Assembly: GCA_947179155.2 (NCBI GenBank)
Contig: OX359266.1
Location: 45,290,039-45,354,038, forward strand
From: Hedera helix
Lineage: Eukaryota; Streptophyta; Magnoliopsida; Apiales; Araliaceae
Length of the DNA stretch: 64,000 nucleotides
Direction: 5' to 3'
Each line of letters opens with the position of its first letter. Position 1 is the stretch's first letter. The notes under the pieces are model-generated. The model saw nothing but the letters and a program-made list of their open reading frames with translations. It did no database searches and had not been told where the DNA came from. Position numbers and translations under genes: made by a program. Of this stretch, positions 12,701 through 22,236 are shown in pieces.

Positions 12701-15700
12701 CTCCTGTTAACTGGGGTATTTTCAAGCAGCCTGCCTTTTTGCCTATCGAATTCATCATAATAGGCATCGACTGTACTTGTCTACTTTAGAAGTTTGAATT
12801 GCTCATAAATATTGTTTTGCCCTGCCTCTGAAAATCTGTTAATAAATTCCTCAGCAAAAGTTCTCCATGTTAGCCCACCCTGATTACTGATAAAAGACTT
12901 GTACCAACATTTAGGGGGCCCATGCAGAGGCATACCAGCAATGGCAATCCTCCTATAGGAATGGATGTCATATATATCAAAGTAGTCTTCAAAATCTTGC
13001 ACCTAACTCCTAGCACCATCACCCTCAGTAAATGAAGGGAACACTAATTTAAGTTGGTTTAACTCCCTGTCTTTTCCGTCACCATCCCAGTTGTTTCTCT
13101 TCCTCCAAGTGTCATTTTCTTCCTCATGTTTCTTTGCCCATTCCTTTTCAGTATGCTCAGGATTTCTGAAAAATCCGTTAGTTCCCTTGGTGCCTTTTTG
13201 GACATGCCTCTTGCCTTATCTCCAAAAGGATTCTCCAAGTCCTTATGTAATTCTGGAGCTCTTTGTCTAAGCAACTCATTTATCCCATTCATAAACCATT
13301 CCATTTTTTCATTGATGGTTTCCAGCTGCTCATTTGTGTACTCCCTATAGCTTAGGAAGTCCTGTTGTAACATTTGGTTGGCATTGGAATGTGATGATCC
13401 TGCCATTACTCCTAATGTGTGAATAGAATGAATCCTCAAGACAATTGAGAATTAGAATTGGAAAGTTTACCCAGTAGCGGCAACACTACTTGGTATATTG
13501 AGTATGTGAGCTTGAGTGCTTTTTGTGAGGTGAAATGAATCTTACACAAGGACAATTTGTGGGTTCAAATTTTAATGAAGTTCGACCCTGACTAGCACTA
13601 GGCTTAACAAGGATCAATGGAGTGATTGAGCACAGAAATGAAGCTAAGGCTAACAAATGACCAAATTAGTATCAACCAATATTAACAGGTTGTTAATACT
13701 TAATTAAAACTAATACTGATCAGAAACTGTTTGTGGGAATGTTTTTAAGCAATTTAGATGATCTGTGATGGATAACTGTGTTGAAAAAATGTTCAAACAA
13801 TTAAAAACTTGCAGATCTACTAAAGAAATATGCAGAAAATAGATCCTAATGCTGAAACAGTAATTTTTTTTGGGATTTTCAGTTAATAAACTATGAGAAC
13901 ATACTAATTATGAGTTGAAAATGCCTGGGCTATGTGATTTATACTTAAACGAGTCTTGGGTAACAGGTTTATACCTCCAATAATCCCTGGAAGTGATTCT
14001 AATTCTCAGTTGCAGATGGTGGTGCGAAAAACAGAGCATCAGCATCTCAACTTTCGATCCACGTGTTTGTTTGTTTCTGGGCTGCTTCTGTTAATTGTTT
14101 GAGCCGCGTATGATGTTGTAGATGATGGGATTTTAGTAATCAATGGAGTTTTTATGGGTGTTATGAAGAATTTGGGTACTTTAATGAAAAGGGGTTTTAA
14201 TTTTCTACAGAAACAGATGAATAACAGAGAGTGCTGGACTGCTGGGGTGAGAAGGTTTTAAGGGGAAGAAGATGGTGCCAGGCTTCGACCGCGCTCTGAT
14301 ACCAAATTTGTCGGGCCAAGCTTGGCTCAGACTGAGAAACAAAGAGAATAAAAGAGAGAGAATTGGGAGGAGAGAGAAATAGACTGATTGAGTTTAATTG
14401 AGGGAGATAGGAGGGAGGTAGAATGAGAGAGATAGTTGTGTGAGCAAATGCTACTCATTTTCATATATTTCATTACTTGCAAATATAAAAGCTATTACAA
14501 CTATTTATAGGAAAGATTACTTACAGAGAACTTAAAGCTAATCCTACACCACACCCTTATCCTTCACTATAAAATAATTCTCACATGTGCTCACATGCAT
14601 TTTATTTTTACTAGAATCTACTATTATATTCTATGTTCTCTAGAATGCCCTTAGCCTGACAACATGTTCATAATTGACAATTCTGGTTCTAATTGGTTAA
14701 ATTTGCCCATCCAAGACCAATGAGGATGATTGAATTCTAATTAGATTATCTATGAGTTTTTAACTGTCACAGGAGGCCTTTACCTGATAAACTTTGATAG
14801 GGTATTGAAGTAGTAATTTTTTGTTTTGAAACTCTAAAGTGTACCGAGAATATTCTGAATTTATTGGTTGGTGACCCATTGAGAAGCCATTACATCTGTG
14901 GTTAGTGATTACTCCTCGTACTTCATGACATATAATCATTTTTTCTCAATTTCTTGCAGTGCAGCTTCAGCATCATGCCCGACATCGGCTTCCAACATTC
15001 CAATTGATCTTTGTGCATGTGATTGAATCTCTTGTCTTTGTGCCAGTAAGCATGCAATTCATTTTTTCAATTTAGTTCTAAGATGGCTGAGGGAATAATC
15101 AGTAATGTCCATGTGATTTTATTTTACTTGTTTTCCACTCATCTTATTTTCATGTTGGTATTTTTATTATCTACCAGTTATTTGCTAATTGGTTATATGT
15201 TTGGCTATGCAGATTATGATTGGTATCCTGTTTTTCCTGTTTGAGTTCTATGACGACCAGCTGTTGGCTTTCATGGTACTGATTCTTGTCTGGCTATGCG
15301 AACTATTTACACTGATAAGGTCTCTCTCTCTCTCCGTCTTTCTCTCTCTCACACACACTCTCACACTCCCTCATTCTCTCTCTCTCTCTCTCTCTATCTC
15401 TATCCAAAAATTAGATTTGGGAGTTATTTAATCAAATGGGAGACCAGTACTGCTCCTAATGATATGGTTTGGAAGGTGTTAACCATAAGAAGGGGGTAAG
15501 TTGGGAGGTGAATGATCCTTAAGATTACGTTTGTTTGCAAGAATTATAATCCCGGGATTATAATCTCAAAGCATGGATGATATCCCAAGGTTATATTTGT
15601 TTGCAAGGATTACACTTAAGAAAAAACTATTAATCCCAAAAATGTTTTGTTTGTTTTTAAATTTAGACTTGAGACTGTTAGTTCATGGATTATAAAATGA

Positions 15701-18567
15701 CTTAATAGTCTTGGGATTATAATCCTTGATTGAACATGGTATTAAATAGTCCTCCATATTAATTTATTTTATAATCTTGGACTAATAGTTCCAAGTCCAA
15801 ATTTAAAAACAAATAAAACAAAGATGAGATTAATGGTCTTATCCCAAGTGTAATATTTAAGAATAAACATAACCTTGGGATTATAATTCATGTCTTTGAA
15901 TTATAATCCGAGTATTATAATCCTTGCAAACAAACATGACCTAAGTGGTAAATAATCCCGTCACCTGGAAAATATTTTGGGTGAGGATCACTCGCAATAT
16001 GGACACTGTTTTGGTGTTCTATTCCGTGGGTGGTTACTGACAACATGGGGAGTCTTATCTTCTTCTTTGCATCCTCTAATCTCTATTAGTCTGAGGACAA
16101 GGTGGCAGATCTTAAGCTAGTTAGGGTAGGCTTAATTTGGATCTCATGAGTAAGCGTAAACAAAAAATAATTATTAAAAAAGAATAAAATAAAATAATAG
16201 AAATAGATTGAAATAAATAACACTCCATCCGTCCCACGTGATATGCAACTCTTTTTTAGAGTGTGCGGCACTGATTTTAAGACGTTACGAAATCATATTT
16301 AGATATTATATTTTGTATGTGTATTTTATATATTATAACATATTGTATTTTTTATATATTATATTTAAATATACTTTTGTTACATCTTAAACTTGTGTCT
16401 CACATTCTGAGGAAAGAGTTGCGAACAATTTGAGACAGAGTTAAAAGTAACCACATATAGAAACATACTTCCATATACAAAGCTAAAATGAAACATATGG
16501 AAATACCCCTGAAGTGGTAAAAAATCCCTTCACCTGGAGATTTTGCACAAGGATCACTCGCAGGAGGGACACTCTTCTAGACAGTCCAGCTTTTGATTCT
16601 GCTTGTTATCTATTAGTCAGCTCCTTGCACAGATTGATTTGGTTGATACAATTCTTATTGGCAAAAATTCATTGGGCTTTTTGACTCTGTCGGGAGAGTA
16701 ATTTTGCATAATTTAGCTGCCACAGGATCATTAGATTGAACCGTGGAGATCCTTGGATTAGTGCATGTGATGTTATGGTTTCAGCTTAAGTGATGATGAC
16801 CAAAACACGATTATTTTCGGTTTGAAGATGATGTGTCATGGAGACATATCAGTTTTTTTTTATCATGTTATTATTAGTCAAAGCTGTGTTTTCATTACGT
16901 GTATGCCTACAATTTCTATTGATATTTGTTGTTAATTCTAATCAATATGAACTTAATTTTGACCTGCAGTGTTCGAACTCCAATATCAATGAAGTTCTTT
17001 CCGCGTTTCTTTTTGCTTTATTTTCTGGTGTTCCATATCTACTTCTTTTCATATACTTATGGTATGGACCTATCAACCTTTCTTCTCGAAGTTTAAACCT
17101 GAAGTTAAATTTCATTGTAATCATGCTGGTATAATATTATCAGGGTTTTCCTATCTGGCTCTCTCTACAACTGCAGCATTTATGCAACACCTCATCCTCT
17201 ACTTTTGGAATCGGTTTGAGGTAACATTTAATAATCTTTCTTTAGTAGTTGTAAGTTATTTGTTGAATATCGTTTCTAGTACATTAAAAAAAACAAAGTA
17301 GAAAAGAAAGAGAACTTTCCCTTTACTCTTCATTTTTCAATATAGTTAACACATGGCAAAAAGTAATATTTTGAGTGGTGAAGATCATTTTCAACTTGCA
17401 AACACAAACATCAACGAGTGTAAAGAGGAAAGGGGGGGGGGGGGGGGGGGGGCATCTTACAAGCACCATAATATAGCTGATAGTATATAACCACCAAATT
17501 TATTAGATAAGCACCTGCAAATTTTAAGCAGTTAGATTATTCATAGCTTTATTAATTTTTCATCATTTAATTTAAGATTTTAAGCTATATTTACAAAAAT
17601 TGAGATAGATTAGAAGCTCTATCTCAGTAATCCAAATATCCCTATATTTTTCCTTTTGAATTTGACTTCATATATTATTTTTTCTTTTTCTGAGGAACTT
17701 CCCTAAAAGGCCAGTGTTGGCTAGCACTGCGATTTGATTCTATATTATCACTTAAATGTCAAACACCCAATTTGGTGAACTCATATATTTGAAAATGTAA
17801 AAGTCTCTCTCTCTCTCACTCTCTCTCTTTTTGTTTGGGAGATGTTCCACAACAGAAAGAAAATCTCAGTTAGATAAATTTATGTCAATACTGATGGAGC
17901 CATTGCTGTTTCTAAGTCATTCAAGAATTAAGATAATTAAGGCTTTGAGGAAATGGGTGTAGCTGCCGTAAATAATTAAAAAAATATAACTGTTCTTTTG
18001 CAGCCTAACATTTTTATTAGTCTGGTGTTATTCAAGTTCCTGATGATTTTGAGCACTTTTGTGCTTCATCAATTTCAGGTTCCAGCTCTACAGAGATTTA
18101 TGCTAAACCGGCGGTCAAATTTTCAGCAACGTCCAGACTTTCACATTACCTCCTCTACTATTCTTGCCTCGACTTTGCACATCACGAGAGTAAGCAATAG
18201 GAACCCAGGTCCTGCTAATATTGATCCGTCTCCTGGACCTGGACTGAGAGGGGCGGCTGATGTTGCAATGACAACTAGTGGTACATCGGTCGTTTCTGAA
18301 CAACATCAGCGACCTGAAAATCAGAACTCAGATGGATTAGGTCATGCTCCCCAAATTGAGGGGCGACCTGCCCTCCGTCAAGAAGAAAATGGAGCCAACC
18401 CTGGGGCTATGAACTCATTTAGTTCCATGTTATTATGGCTCTTAGGCGGGGCTTATTCAGAAAGTTTTAACTCAATTCTTTCCATATTCAGAGATGGAAG
18501 AGTACAAGGTCATGTTTTTGCGGAATCCCCTCGTCCAGAAAATCCTATGGCACAGGGTTCCGAGTAG
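3167..18567 (+). CDS. membralin-like ER membrane protein, C-terminal ten exons
   Basis: Ten exons join in frame with GT..AG borders: 3167-3228, 3341-3435, 3756-3835, 4346-4429, 5733-5849, 14960-15045, 15213-15319, 16970-17061, 17144-17220 and 18079-18567 (TAG stop). The reading contains plant membralin (animal TMEM259) hallmarks: [64 protein letters not shown] and [19 protein letters not shown]. Several hydrophobic segments (exons 5 to 9) fit a multi-pass ER membrane protein; animal membralin works in ER-associated degradation, while the plant role is little studied. The last exon encodes a hydrophilic tail of about 160 residues rich in Pro, Asn and Gly. No stops or frameshifts occur in the exons, so the gene looks functional. 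The 5' exons are outside the window. The 9.1-kb intron between exons 5 and 6 is inflated by antisense retrotransposons. Confidence 0.9.
5333..5480. repeat. 81-bp direct duplication in an intron
   Basis: The string agcctaatccaagatggaca starts at 5333 and again at 5414. Each is followed by the same tttcttagtactcttgatac and a tatttcttct tail. It lies in the intron between 4429 and 5733 and looks like a local tandem duplication. Confidence 0.8.
6015..6548 (-). pseudogene. Ty3/gypsy aspartic protease remnant (left copy)
   Basis: The frame 6548-6243 contains the retropepsin-like active site [12 protein letters not shown], where the usual D-S/T-G is D-G-G. The frame 6212-6015 starts at [13 protein letters not shown], the conserved end of the protease domain. 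The two pieces are out of frame with each other. This copy extends further towards RT than the right copy but ends before any RT motif. Confidence 0.75.
6747..7682 (-). pseudogene. Ty3/gypsy gag remnant (left copy)
   Basis: Minus-strand frames 7682-7431, 7308-7114 and 7070-6747 make a broken gag. Readable segments include [40 protein letters not shown] and a retrotransposon gag core ([19 protein letters not shown]). At least two frame changes or stops separate them. The equivalent frames of the right copy (13406-12327) align segment by segment, which confirms common origin. Confidence 0.8.
8595..8936 (-). repeat. chromovirus LTR (middle, 342 bp)
   Basis: It begins TGTCAGGCCAAGC and ends TAGCCCGACA on the plus strand. 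It matches 14309-14661 over its length, including the gagagaattaggaggagagaga block and the tctagaatgcccttag end. It is the 3' LTR of the element to its right, with a purine-rich tract on the minus strand at 8937-8950, and the 5' LTR of the partial copy to its left, with a primer binding site at 8579-8590 and a 4-nt spacer. Confidence 0.85.
8966..9187 (-). pseudogene. chromodomain remnant of gypsy integrase
   Basis: A 73-codon frame carries a recognisable chromodomain: [19 protein letters not shown], then aromatic and acidic residues in [11 protein letters not shown]. It is the C-terminal end of the chromovirus pol and reads towards the LTR at 8595-8936. It is cut from the rest of integrase by the inserted segment on its right. 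Confidence 0.8.
9195..10455. other. unidentified 1.2-kb insertion inside the chromovirus
   Basis: This segment lies between the integrase C-terminus (ends near 10426) and the chromodomain (starts 9187), which are adjacent in intact relatives. It carries an (AC)n run at 9283-9308 and a (TA)n run at 9668-9714, is AT-rich and has no reading frame I recognise. No clear terminal repeat or target duplication was seen, so its nature is open. Confidence 0.5.
10426..11897 (-). pseudogene. Ty3/gypsy integrase remnant
   Basis: Frames 11897-11331, 11223-11017, 10786-10592 and 10704-10426 give, in order, the HHCC zinc finger (ending [10 protein letters not shown]), the catalytic core ([14 protein letters not shown] and later [16 protein letters not shown]) and the C-terminal GPY region ([20 protein letters not shown]). 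Frameshifts and stops separate the pieces, and the stretch around 11095-11130 contains a short duplication (gaacaaggtttgccagaaat). The third catalytic residue region is not readable. Non-functional. Confidence 0.8.
11900..12330 (-). pseudogene. Ty3/gypsy protease remnant (right copy)
   Basis: The frame 12330-12091 ends with the retropepsin site [12 protein letters not shown], with the D-S-G triad intact. The same domain continues, with a frame change, to about 11900. Just upstream in the reading sense comes gag; downstream the RT domain is deleted. Confidence 0.75.
12327..13406 (-). pseudogene. Ty3/gypsy gag remnant (right copy)
   Basis: Frames starting at 13406 ([20 protein letters not shown]), 13002 and 12767 form a broken gag with the same segments as the left copy, including [18 protein letters not shown] and [21 protein letters not shown] purine/pyrimidine-biased 3' part follows ([10 protein letters not shown]...). 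The zinc knuckle is not clear. The primer binding site gctctgatacca lies at 14293-14304, four bases from the 5' LTR. Confidence 0.8.
14309..14661 (-). repeat. chromovirus 5' LTR (353 bp)
   Basis: It starts TGTCGGGCCAAGC and ends TAGCCTGACA (plus-strand view) and pairs with 8595-8936. The primer binding site follows in the minus direction after a 4-nt spacer. Many small differences from the partner LTR (substitutions and an 11-bp length difference) mark an old insertion. The exon at 14960 lies 300 bp further right and is intact. Confidence 0.85.
15523..15941. mobile_element. PIF/Harbinger-like MITE
   Basis: A 419-bp segment in a membralin intron has long imperfect terminal inverted repeats. 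The left end is gattacgtttgtttgcaag, and the right end read in reverse is ggtcatgtttgtttgcaagg. It is flanked by the trinucleotide TAA at 15520-15522 and 15942-15944, the target duplication typical of this superfamily. The interior is a further series of inverted ggattataat and tttaaatttagac-type segments, so the whole unit could fold as a hairpin. No transposase. Confidence 0.75.
16227..16440. mobile_element. Stowaway-like (Tc1/mariner) MITE remnant
   Basis: The left end actccatccgtcccacgtg resembles the plant Stowaway consensus start. The right end read in reverse is actctgtctcaaattgttcg, and both ends share an inner gcaactcttt block. It is about 210 bp, AT-rich inside, non-coding, and lies in the membralin intron 15320-16969. 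Confidence 0.6.
17432..17452. repeat. poly(G) tract, 21 bp
   Basis: An uninterrupted G run follows aaagaggaaa in the intron between 17220 and 18079. The length may reflect sequencing or assembly limits. Confidence 0.9.
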
Positions 18568-19199
18568 AAGGGGAACAAAAGGTTTTGATTTGAGTGGGTT
18601 GTGATTTCCATTTGTCCATTGGTATAAGATATATCTCATCAAGATCAAATAACACAGTAAAGGCTGTAATATATATTACTAGTTTATGTCGGAAATTGGG
18701 GCTTGGTTTACGTGACATCTCACCTAAACCTCACCTGGTTTATAGTTGCACCCTTTCTAATTATGTTATCCATGTACAGAGAGAACAGCTTGAAGGACTG
18801 CAGTATGCGGGAGCATTCACAACAGTGCTTGTGAAATGATGACTAGGGAACAAATTACAATGTGCAAATAGTTTCGATTAAATTCAATTGTTTGTGTTAG
18901 CACAGATCTCATGTAGAAGATCTTGGGTTAAGTTTTTTCTTTTTCTTTTAAATTGAACATTAATTTATATATGTATTATTGAATTAATTTTTTTTATAAT
19001 TGTCTTATTGAACCGGATTTTTTTTATAAAATTTAAAATTTTCATTTAAGAGTTAAAATTTAACGGAATATTGATATAGCTGCTTATGTGAATAATGACT
19101 AGATTTGATGCGTCCCGTTGAGCCCTGTTCTGAAAAATCTTATCCCCAAACTTCTATTTATGTTCTCCCGTTCTCTCTCCTCTTTCTCTCTCATTCAAA
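18568..19199. other. membralin 3' flank, no further gene seen
   Basis: Downstream of the TAG stop the sequence becomes AT-rich. The first few hundred bases probably contain the 3' UTR of the membralin gene, but I cannot place a poly(A) site with confidence. A CT-rich stretch at 19168-19192 precedes the syntaxin pseudogene and could be its ancestral 5' UTR. Confidence 0.4.
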
Positions 19200-19767
19200 A
19201 TGAATGATCTAATGACAAAATCCTTCACTAGCTATATAAATCTAAAGAAAGAAGCCATGAAAGATCTTGAAACCAACCCAGATTACAGAGATGTCAAAAA
19301 ACCTAACCCCAGATGGACCAAAACTTCACCGCATTCTTGGAAGAGGTAGAGAATGTGAAAACAGCAATGCGTTTAATCCAAGACATTTTGAATCGGCTTC
19401 AACAGTCCAGTGAAGAAGAAAGATCACTGCATAAGCCCAGGCCTAGACCATTAAGGCCCAACTGGATGATATGGATTGGTCCAATGTTGTGAGCCGACGG
19501 TTATCCGGGTGTAAAAAGGGGACTCCAGTGGACCGGACTCAGTTTGCTGTGACTAATGGGCTGAGGAAGAGCTTAAGGAGCTGATGATGGACTTTCAGGG
19601 GCTAAGGCAGAGGATGATGACAAAGTATAAGGATACTGTTAGGAGATAATATTATATTGTCACCAGTGAATACCCAAATGATATTTAGCAAAAAAAAAAA
19701 AAAAAAAAAAAAAAGAATACCCAAATGATGAAGTGATCGAAAAAATTATTTCGAGTGAAAATGGATA
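19200..19767 (+). pseudogene. syntaxin (SYP1, KNOLLE-like Qa-SNARE) pseudogene, N-terminal half
   Basis: Conceptual translation in shifting frames starts MNDLMTKSFTSYINLKKEAM, then NFTAFLEEVENVKTAMRLIQ, RRLSGCKKGTPVDRTQFAVT, LKELMMDFQGLRQRMM and SEYPNDEVIEKII. These are the ordered N-terminal and Habc-linker segments of plant plasma-membrane or cytokinesis syntaxins of the SYP1 clade; the MNDLMTKSF start is like the KNOLLE subgroup. At least one early frameshift, in-frame stops and an insertion disable it. The SNARE motif and transmembrane anchor are absent, so only about the first 190 residues are represented. No introns are visible in this part. Confidence 0.8.
19683..19714 (+). mobile_element. 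minimal poly(A) retroposon with 15-bp target duplication
   Basis: The syntaxin pseudogene sequence gaatacccaaatgat occurs at 19668-19682 and again at 19715-19729. Between the copies lies only atttagc plus 25 A residues. This is the signature of target-primed reverse transcription by LINE machinery, with extreme 5' truncation of the inserted copy. Confidence 0.8.
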
Positions 19768-19889
19768 TTAATTGTGGTGATTATGTCAAATGGATATGGC
19801 TGATCGGCGATGATGTTTTGTTGGAGTTGTTATGACGAAGAAGATAAAGGAATTTTTTTTAATATGAAGCAATAATTTCGGATAAGAGA

Positions 19890-20564
19890 TAAGAAACTAC
19901 CAGGTCTAAATATCTTGATGCCAGATAGTCAGAATCTTTTAACCATTTTAGGCCAGGATTCTCTATGGTAAGAACTATATCAATAAATTCCTTTGAGTGG
20001 ATATTATACACCTCTTCCTTTTGCAAAGCGTCTTTCATGGAAACTGTTATTTTACCTGTTTTCTTTGAGGAAGGTGTTCCTTTTGAGGAACCTGGGATTT
20101 GGAGATATTTACTCCTTCCTCCTCGGGATGAACTGGAGCTTCCTCCTCTTGATAATCCACCTATTTTAGAGATCGTTTTTCCTGTAAAAATTCTCGGGTT
20201 AATTAATAGAGTTTATCTCTCTTTTATATATTCAATTTAAAAATCAAAGATAGCTAAAAGAGATTGCATCTAAAAAATTGATATTCAGCCAAAAGAGTTT
20301 TGACTTCCTTATTAAGAATTTTTTTGATTGCAGAACAATCTATTCTTAAAATAAATTCTTGATTTAATAGGTCTTTTTAAAATTTGAAAATATATTTTAG
20401 TATCAATAATATTTTCTTTTTATAGTGAAATATGTATTTTAAGTATTATTCTAATGTTCAGAAGTATATTTGACTAATTCTTCAGTACCCATTTTAGGGT
20501 TTCTTTGTTTTAAAATACCTCCATAACCAAGATTTCAGAGGCATTTGTCTTAACAATCTTTAAC
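19890..20564 (-). pseudogene. endogenous caulimovirid, RNase H and 3' end of pol (distal part)
   Basis: Read on the minus strand from 20564 leftward, a heavily decayed frame shows RNase H-like fragments (for example LGYGGILKQ) and a hydrophilic Ser/Gly-rich tail. It is the continuation of the viral pol remnant at 41551-44527: removing the insertion 20565-41545 and one ttaac duplication brings the two halves together in the same orientation. Multiple stops and frameshifts are present. It shows only degraded relic sequence of the family Caulimoviridae and no functional gene. Confidence 0.7.
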
Positions 20565-20587
20565 TGTTAGGATGAATATTTCGCATC

Positions 20588-21340
20588 AAAACCGACCCAA
20601 TCACCTTTTTCGATAATGATTACCTATCGGGGATGGTCACTCCCCAGCAGAATGCACTGGTCATTACAGTTCAGGTCGGGACTATGGACATGAAGCGAAT
20701 GCTTGATAATGGGAGTTCGGTCGATGTACTCTATAGCCGAGCATACAATCGTCTGGACTTGGGGGGAAGGAAGCTGGAGATTTGCAATGAGTTTTCCTTA
20801 TACGGGTTTGGGAATAATCCAGTCCGTATAGCAGGGACGATTAAATTGCCTGTGATCTTCGGGATTCCCTCGAAACAAGCCTATATTATGGTTCGTTTTT
20901 ATGTAGTTCAAGTGAAAAACAATTACAACGCCATATTGGGAAGAACAACCTTGTCAGCACTAAAAGCAAATAACCTCAATCCTACATCTGAAGATGAAGT
21001 TTCCAACTAAAAATGGGATCGGGGAATCAATCGGCGATCAGGATTTTTCCCGAAGGTGTTACCTGTAAACCATTCAAACATCCCCTGTCAGTGATAATCG
21101 ATAGAAAACTGCAATGAAGATCGAGCTTGAACAATTCACCGACGGATGTACCGAACCTATCGCAACACCCGCCGAAGACACGGTGGAGATTCCATTATTT
21201 CAAAAGAATGATGAGAAAACTGTACAGATTGGAATTGGCCTTCAGGGAGAGACCAAGACTCGGTTGGTGGCTCTCCTCCAAGAATACTCGGACATCTTTG
21301 CATGGGTTCCAGCCGACATGCCAGGCATTGAATTACTATT
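20588..21340 (+). pseudogene. Tat-type protease and protease-RT linker fragment
   Basis: Frame 20633-21010 carries MVTPQQNALVITVQVG, the aspartic protease core with LDNGSSVDVLY (D-N-G in place of the plain D-S/T-G, as is usual in Tat elements) and the domain end [13 protein letters not shown]. Frame 21114-21330 continues with EYSDIFAWVPADMPGIE, the conserved segment just before RT in Tat elements. The reading then runs directly into the end of the antisense ORF, so RT, RNase H and integrase have been deleted. The protease frame is also interrupted at 21010. Confidence 0.85.
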
Positions 21341-22236
21341 AGGCTTTTGGCTTGATCAAGGAGCTTCTTTTGCCTCTGGATTTGGGCTTCAAGCTCGACC
21401 TGATTCTTCTCAAGAAAAACTCTCTTGAGCTCCTTAGCCTCAGCCAATTCAACTGCTTGGGTTCTTCTCTTTTCAGAGTCGTGAAGCTGGGCCTGAAGGC
21501 GACTGATCTCTTCATCTTTCTCGGTTCGCATCTTCCGTGTCTCTTCATATTCCTTTTTCATGATGTGGAAGGCTTTATGAAAAGCTTTCAGCTGCTCCCG
21601 AGTTTTCTGATTATTCTTCACCACTTCGGCACGCTCGCTGCGACTTTCTTCGAGTTTCCTCGCTAGAGCATTTTGCTCGTTAGACACTCGCAGGAGAACA
21701 ACATTTCCCTGCAACACGATGTTCGAATTATTAGGCAAGAGAGGACTATTATAAATTAAGACCAAAAGGCAAATTAGGGGGAAGGTTTCACCTTTGCATG
21801 AAAGGAGAATAATATCTCCATCAACGTTTTCAGATCAACATCTTTATACCCAGTTGCAGCAAAGGGAACCATTGAAGAACCCAGGCTATTCGGATTCGAT
21901 CCCTCCTCGGTTCTTCTTTCTTCGACCGTCACCGGAGAAATGACAGGGTCTTTTTGTTGTGCATTTAGAGGCTCTTGTTCCCCGGGGACATCCCTTGTAG
22001 TGGTTTGAGGAGGGATAGGTATTTCTTCCAGTTGTCCGGTGATGACCAACTCAGGTTGGTTGCTTCGAGAATGGGGAGGAAGTGGGGCTAGTTCAGCTTT
22101 TGCCTCAAGTGAGGACTTCAACACCAACCTTCTTCTCTTCGTCCTCAATTTTTCTGGCCTAGGCTCTTCGGAAACAATGGCATCCTCCCGTGAAGGTTCT
22201 GCAGTGTCAGTTATCGGGGGGGGGGGGGGGGGGGGG
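21340..22236 (-). pseudogene. antisense ORF (aORF) of the Tat element, 3' half
   Basis: On the minus strand two frames join across a possible intron. The frame 22148-21774 is Pro/Glu-rich and ends at HAKVKPSP; an AAG/GTGAAACC donor and a GTGTTGCAG/GG acceptor would link it to a frame continuing from about 21707. The second part is a long coiled coil (VSNEQNALARKLEESRSERA through KKLLDQAKS). This matches the antisense gene known between pol and 3' LTR in some Tat/Retand elements, often annotated as a putative gypsy-type transposase protein; its function is unknown. The 5' half lies across the Tekay insertion at 36067-37446. Confidence 0.75.
22216..22236. repeat. poly(G) tract, 21 bp, at the Tekay insertion border
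   Basis: Twenty-one G residues directly abut the first base of the 5' LTR. On the other side of the element the flank is tggggggttgtcacc. The antisense ORF encodes a Pro run here, so a short G run was probably present before insertion and has since expanded. Confidence 0.85.

Larger units (their letters stand above)
8937..14308 (-). mobile_element. internal region of a defective chromovirus
   Basis: On the minus strand the order is gag (13406-12327), protease (12330-11900), the C-terminal part of pol with integrase (11897-10426) and a chromodomain (9187-8966). The chromodomain and short LTRs suggest a Reina-type chromovirus, though this is inference. RT and RNase H are missing: the reading jumps from the linker after protease ([11 protein letters not shown]) to the zinc-finger part of integrase. 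About 1.2 kb of unrelated DNA separates integrase from the chromodomain. Confidence 0.8.

Noticed and set aside
19965..20240. 91-aa plus-strand open frame
   Set aside because: It is the reverse-strand shadow of the viral relic, whose recognisable similarity is on the minus strand.
21352..21666. 104-aa plus-strand frame rich in Leu and Phe
   Set aside because: Shadow of the coiled-coil part of the antisense ORF on the minus strand.
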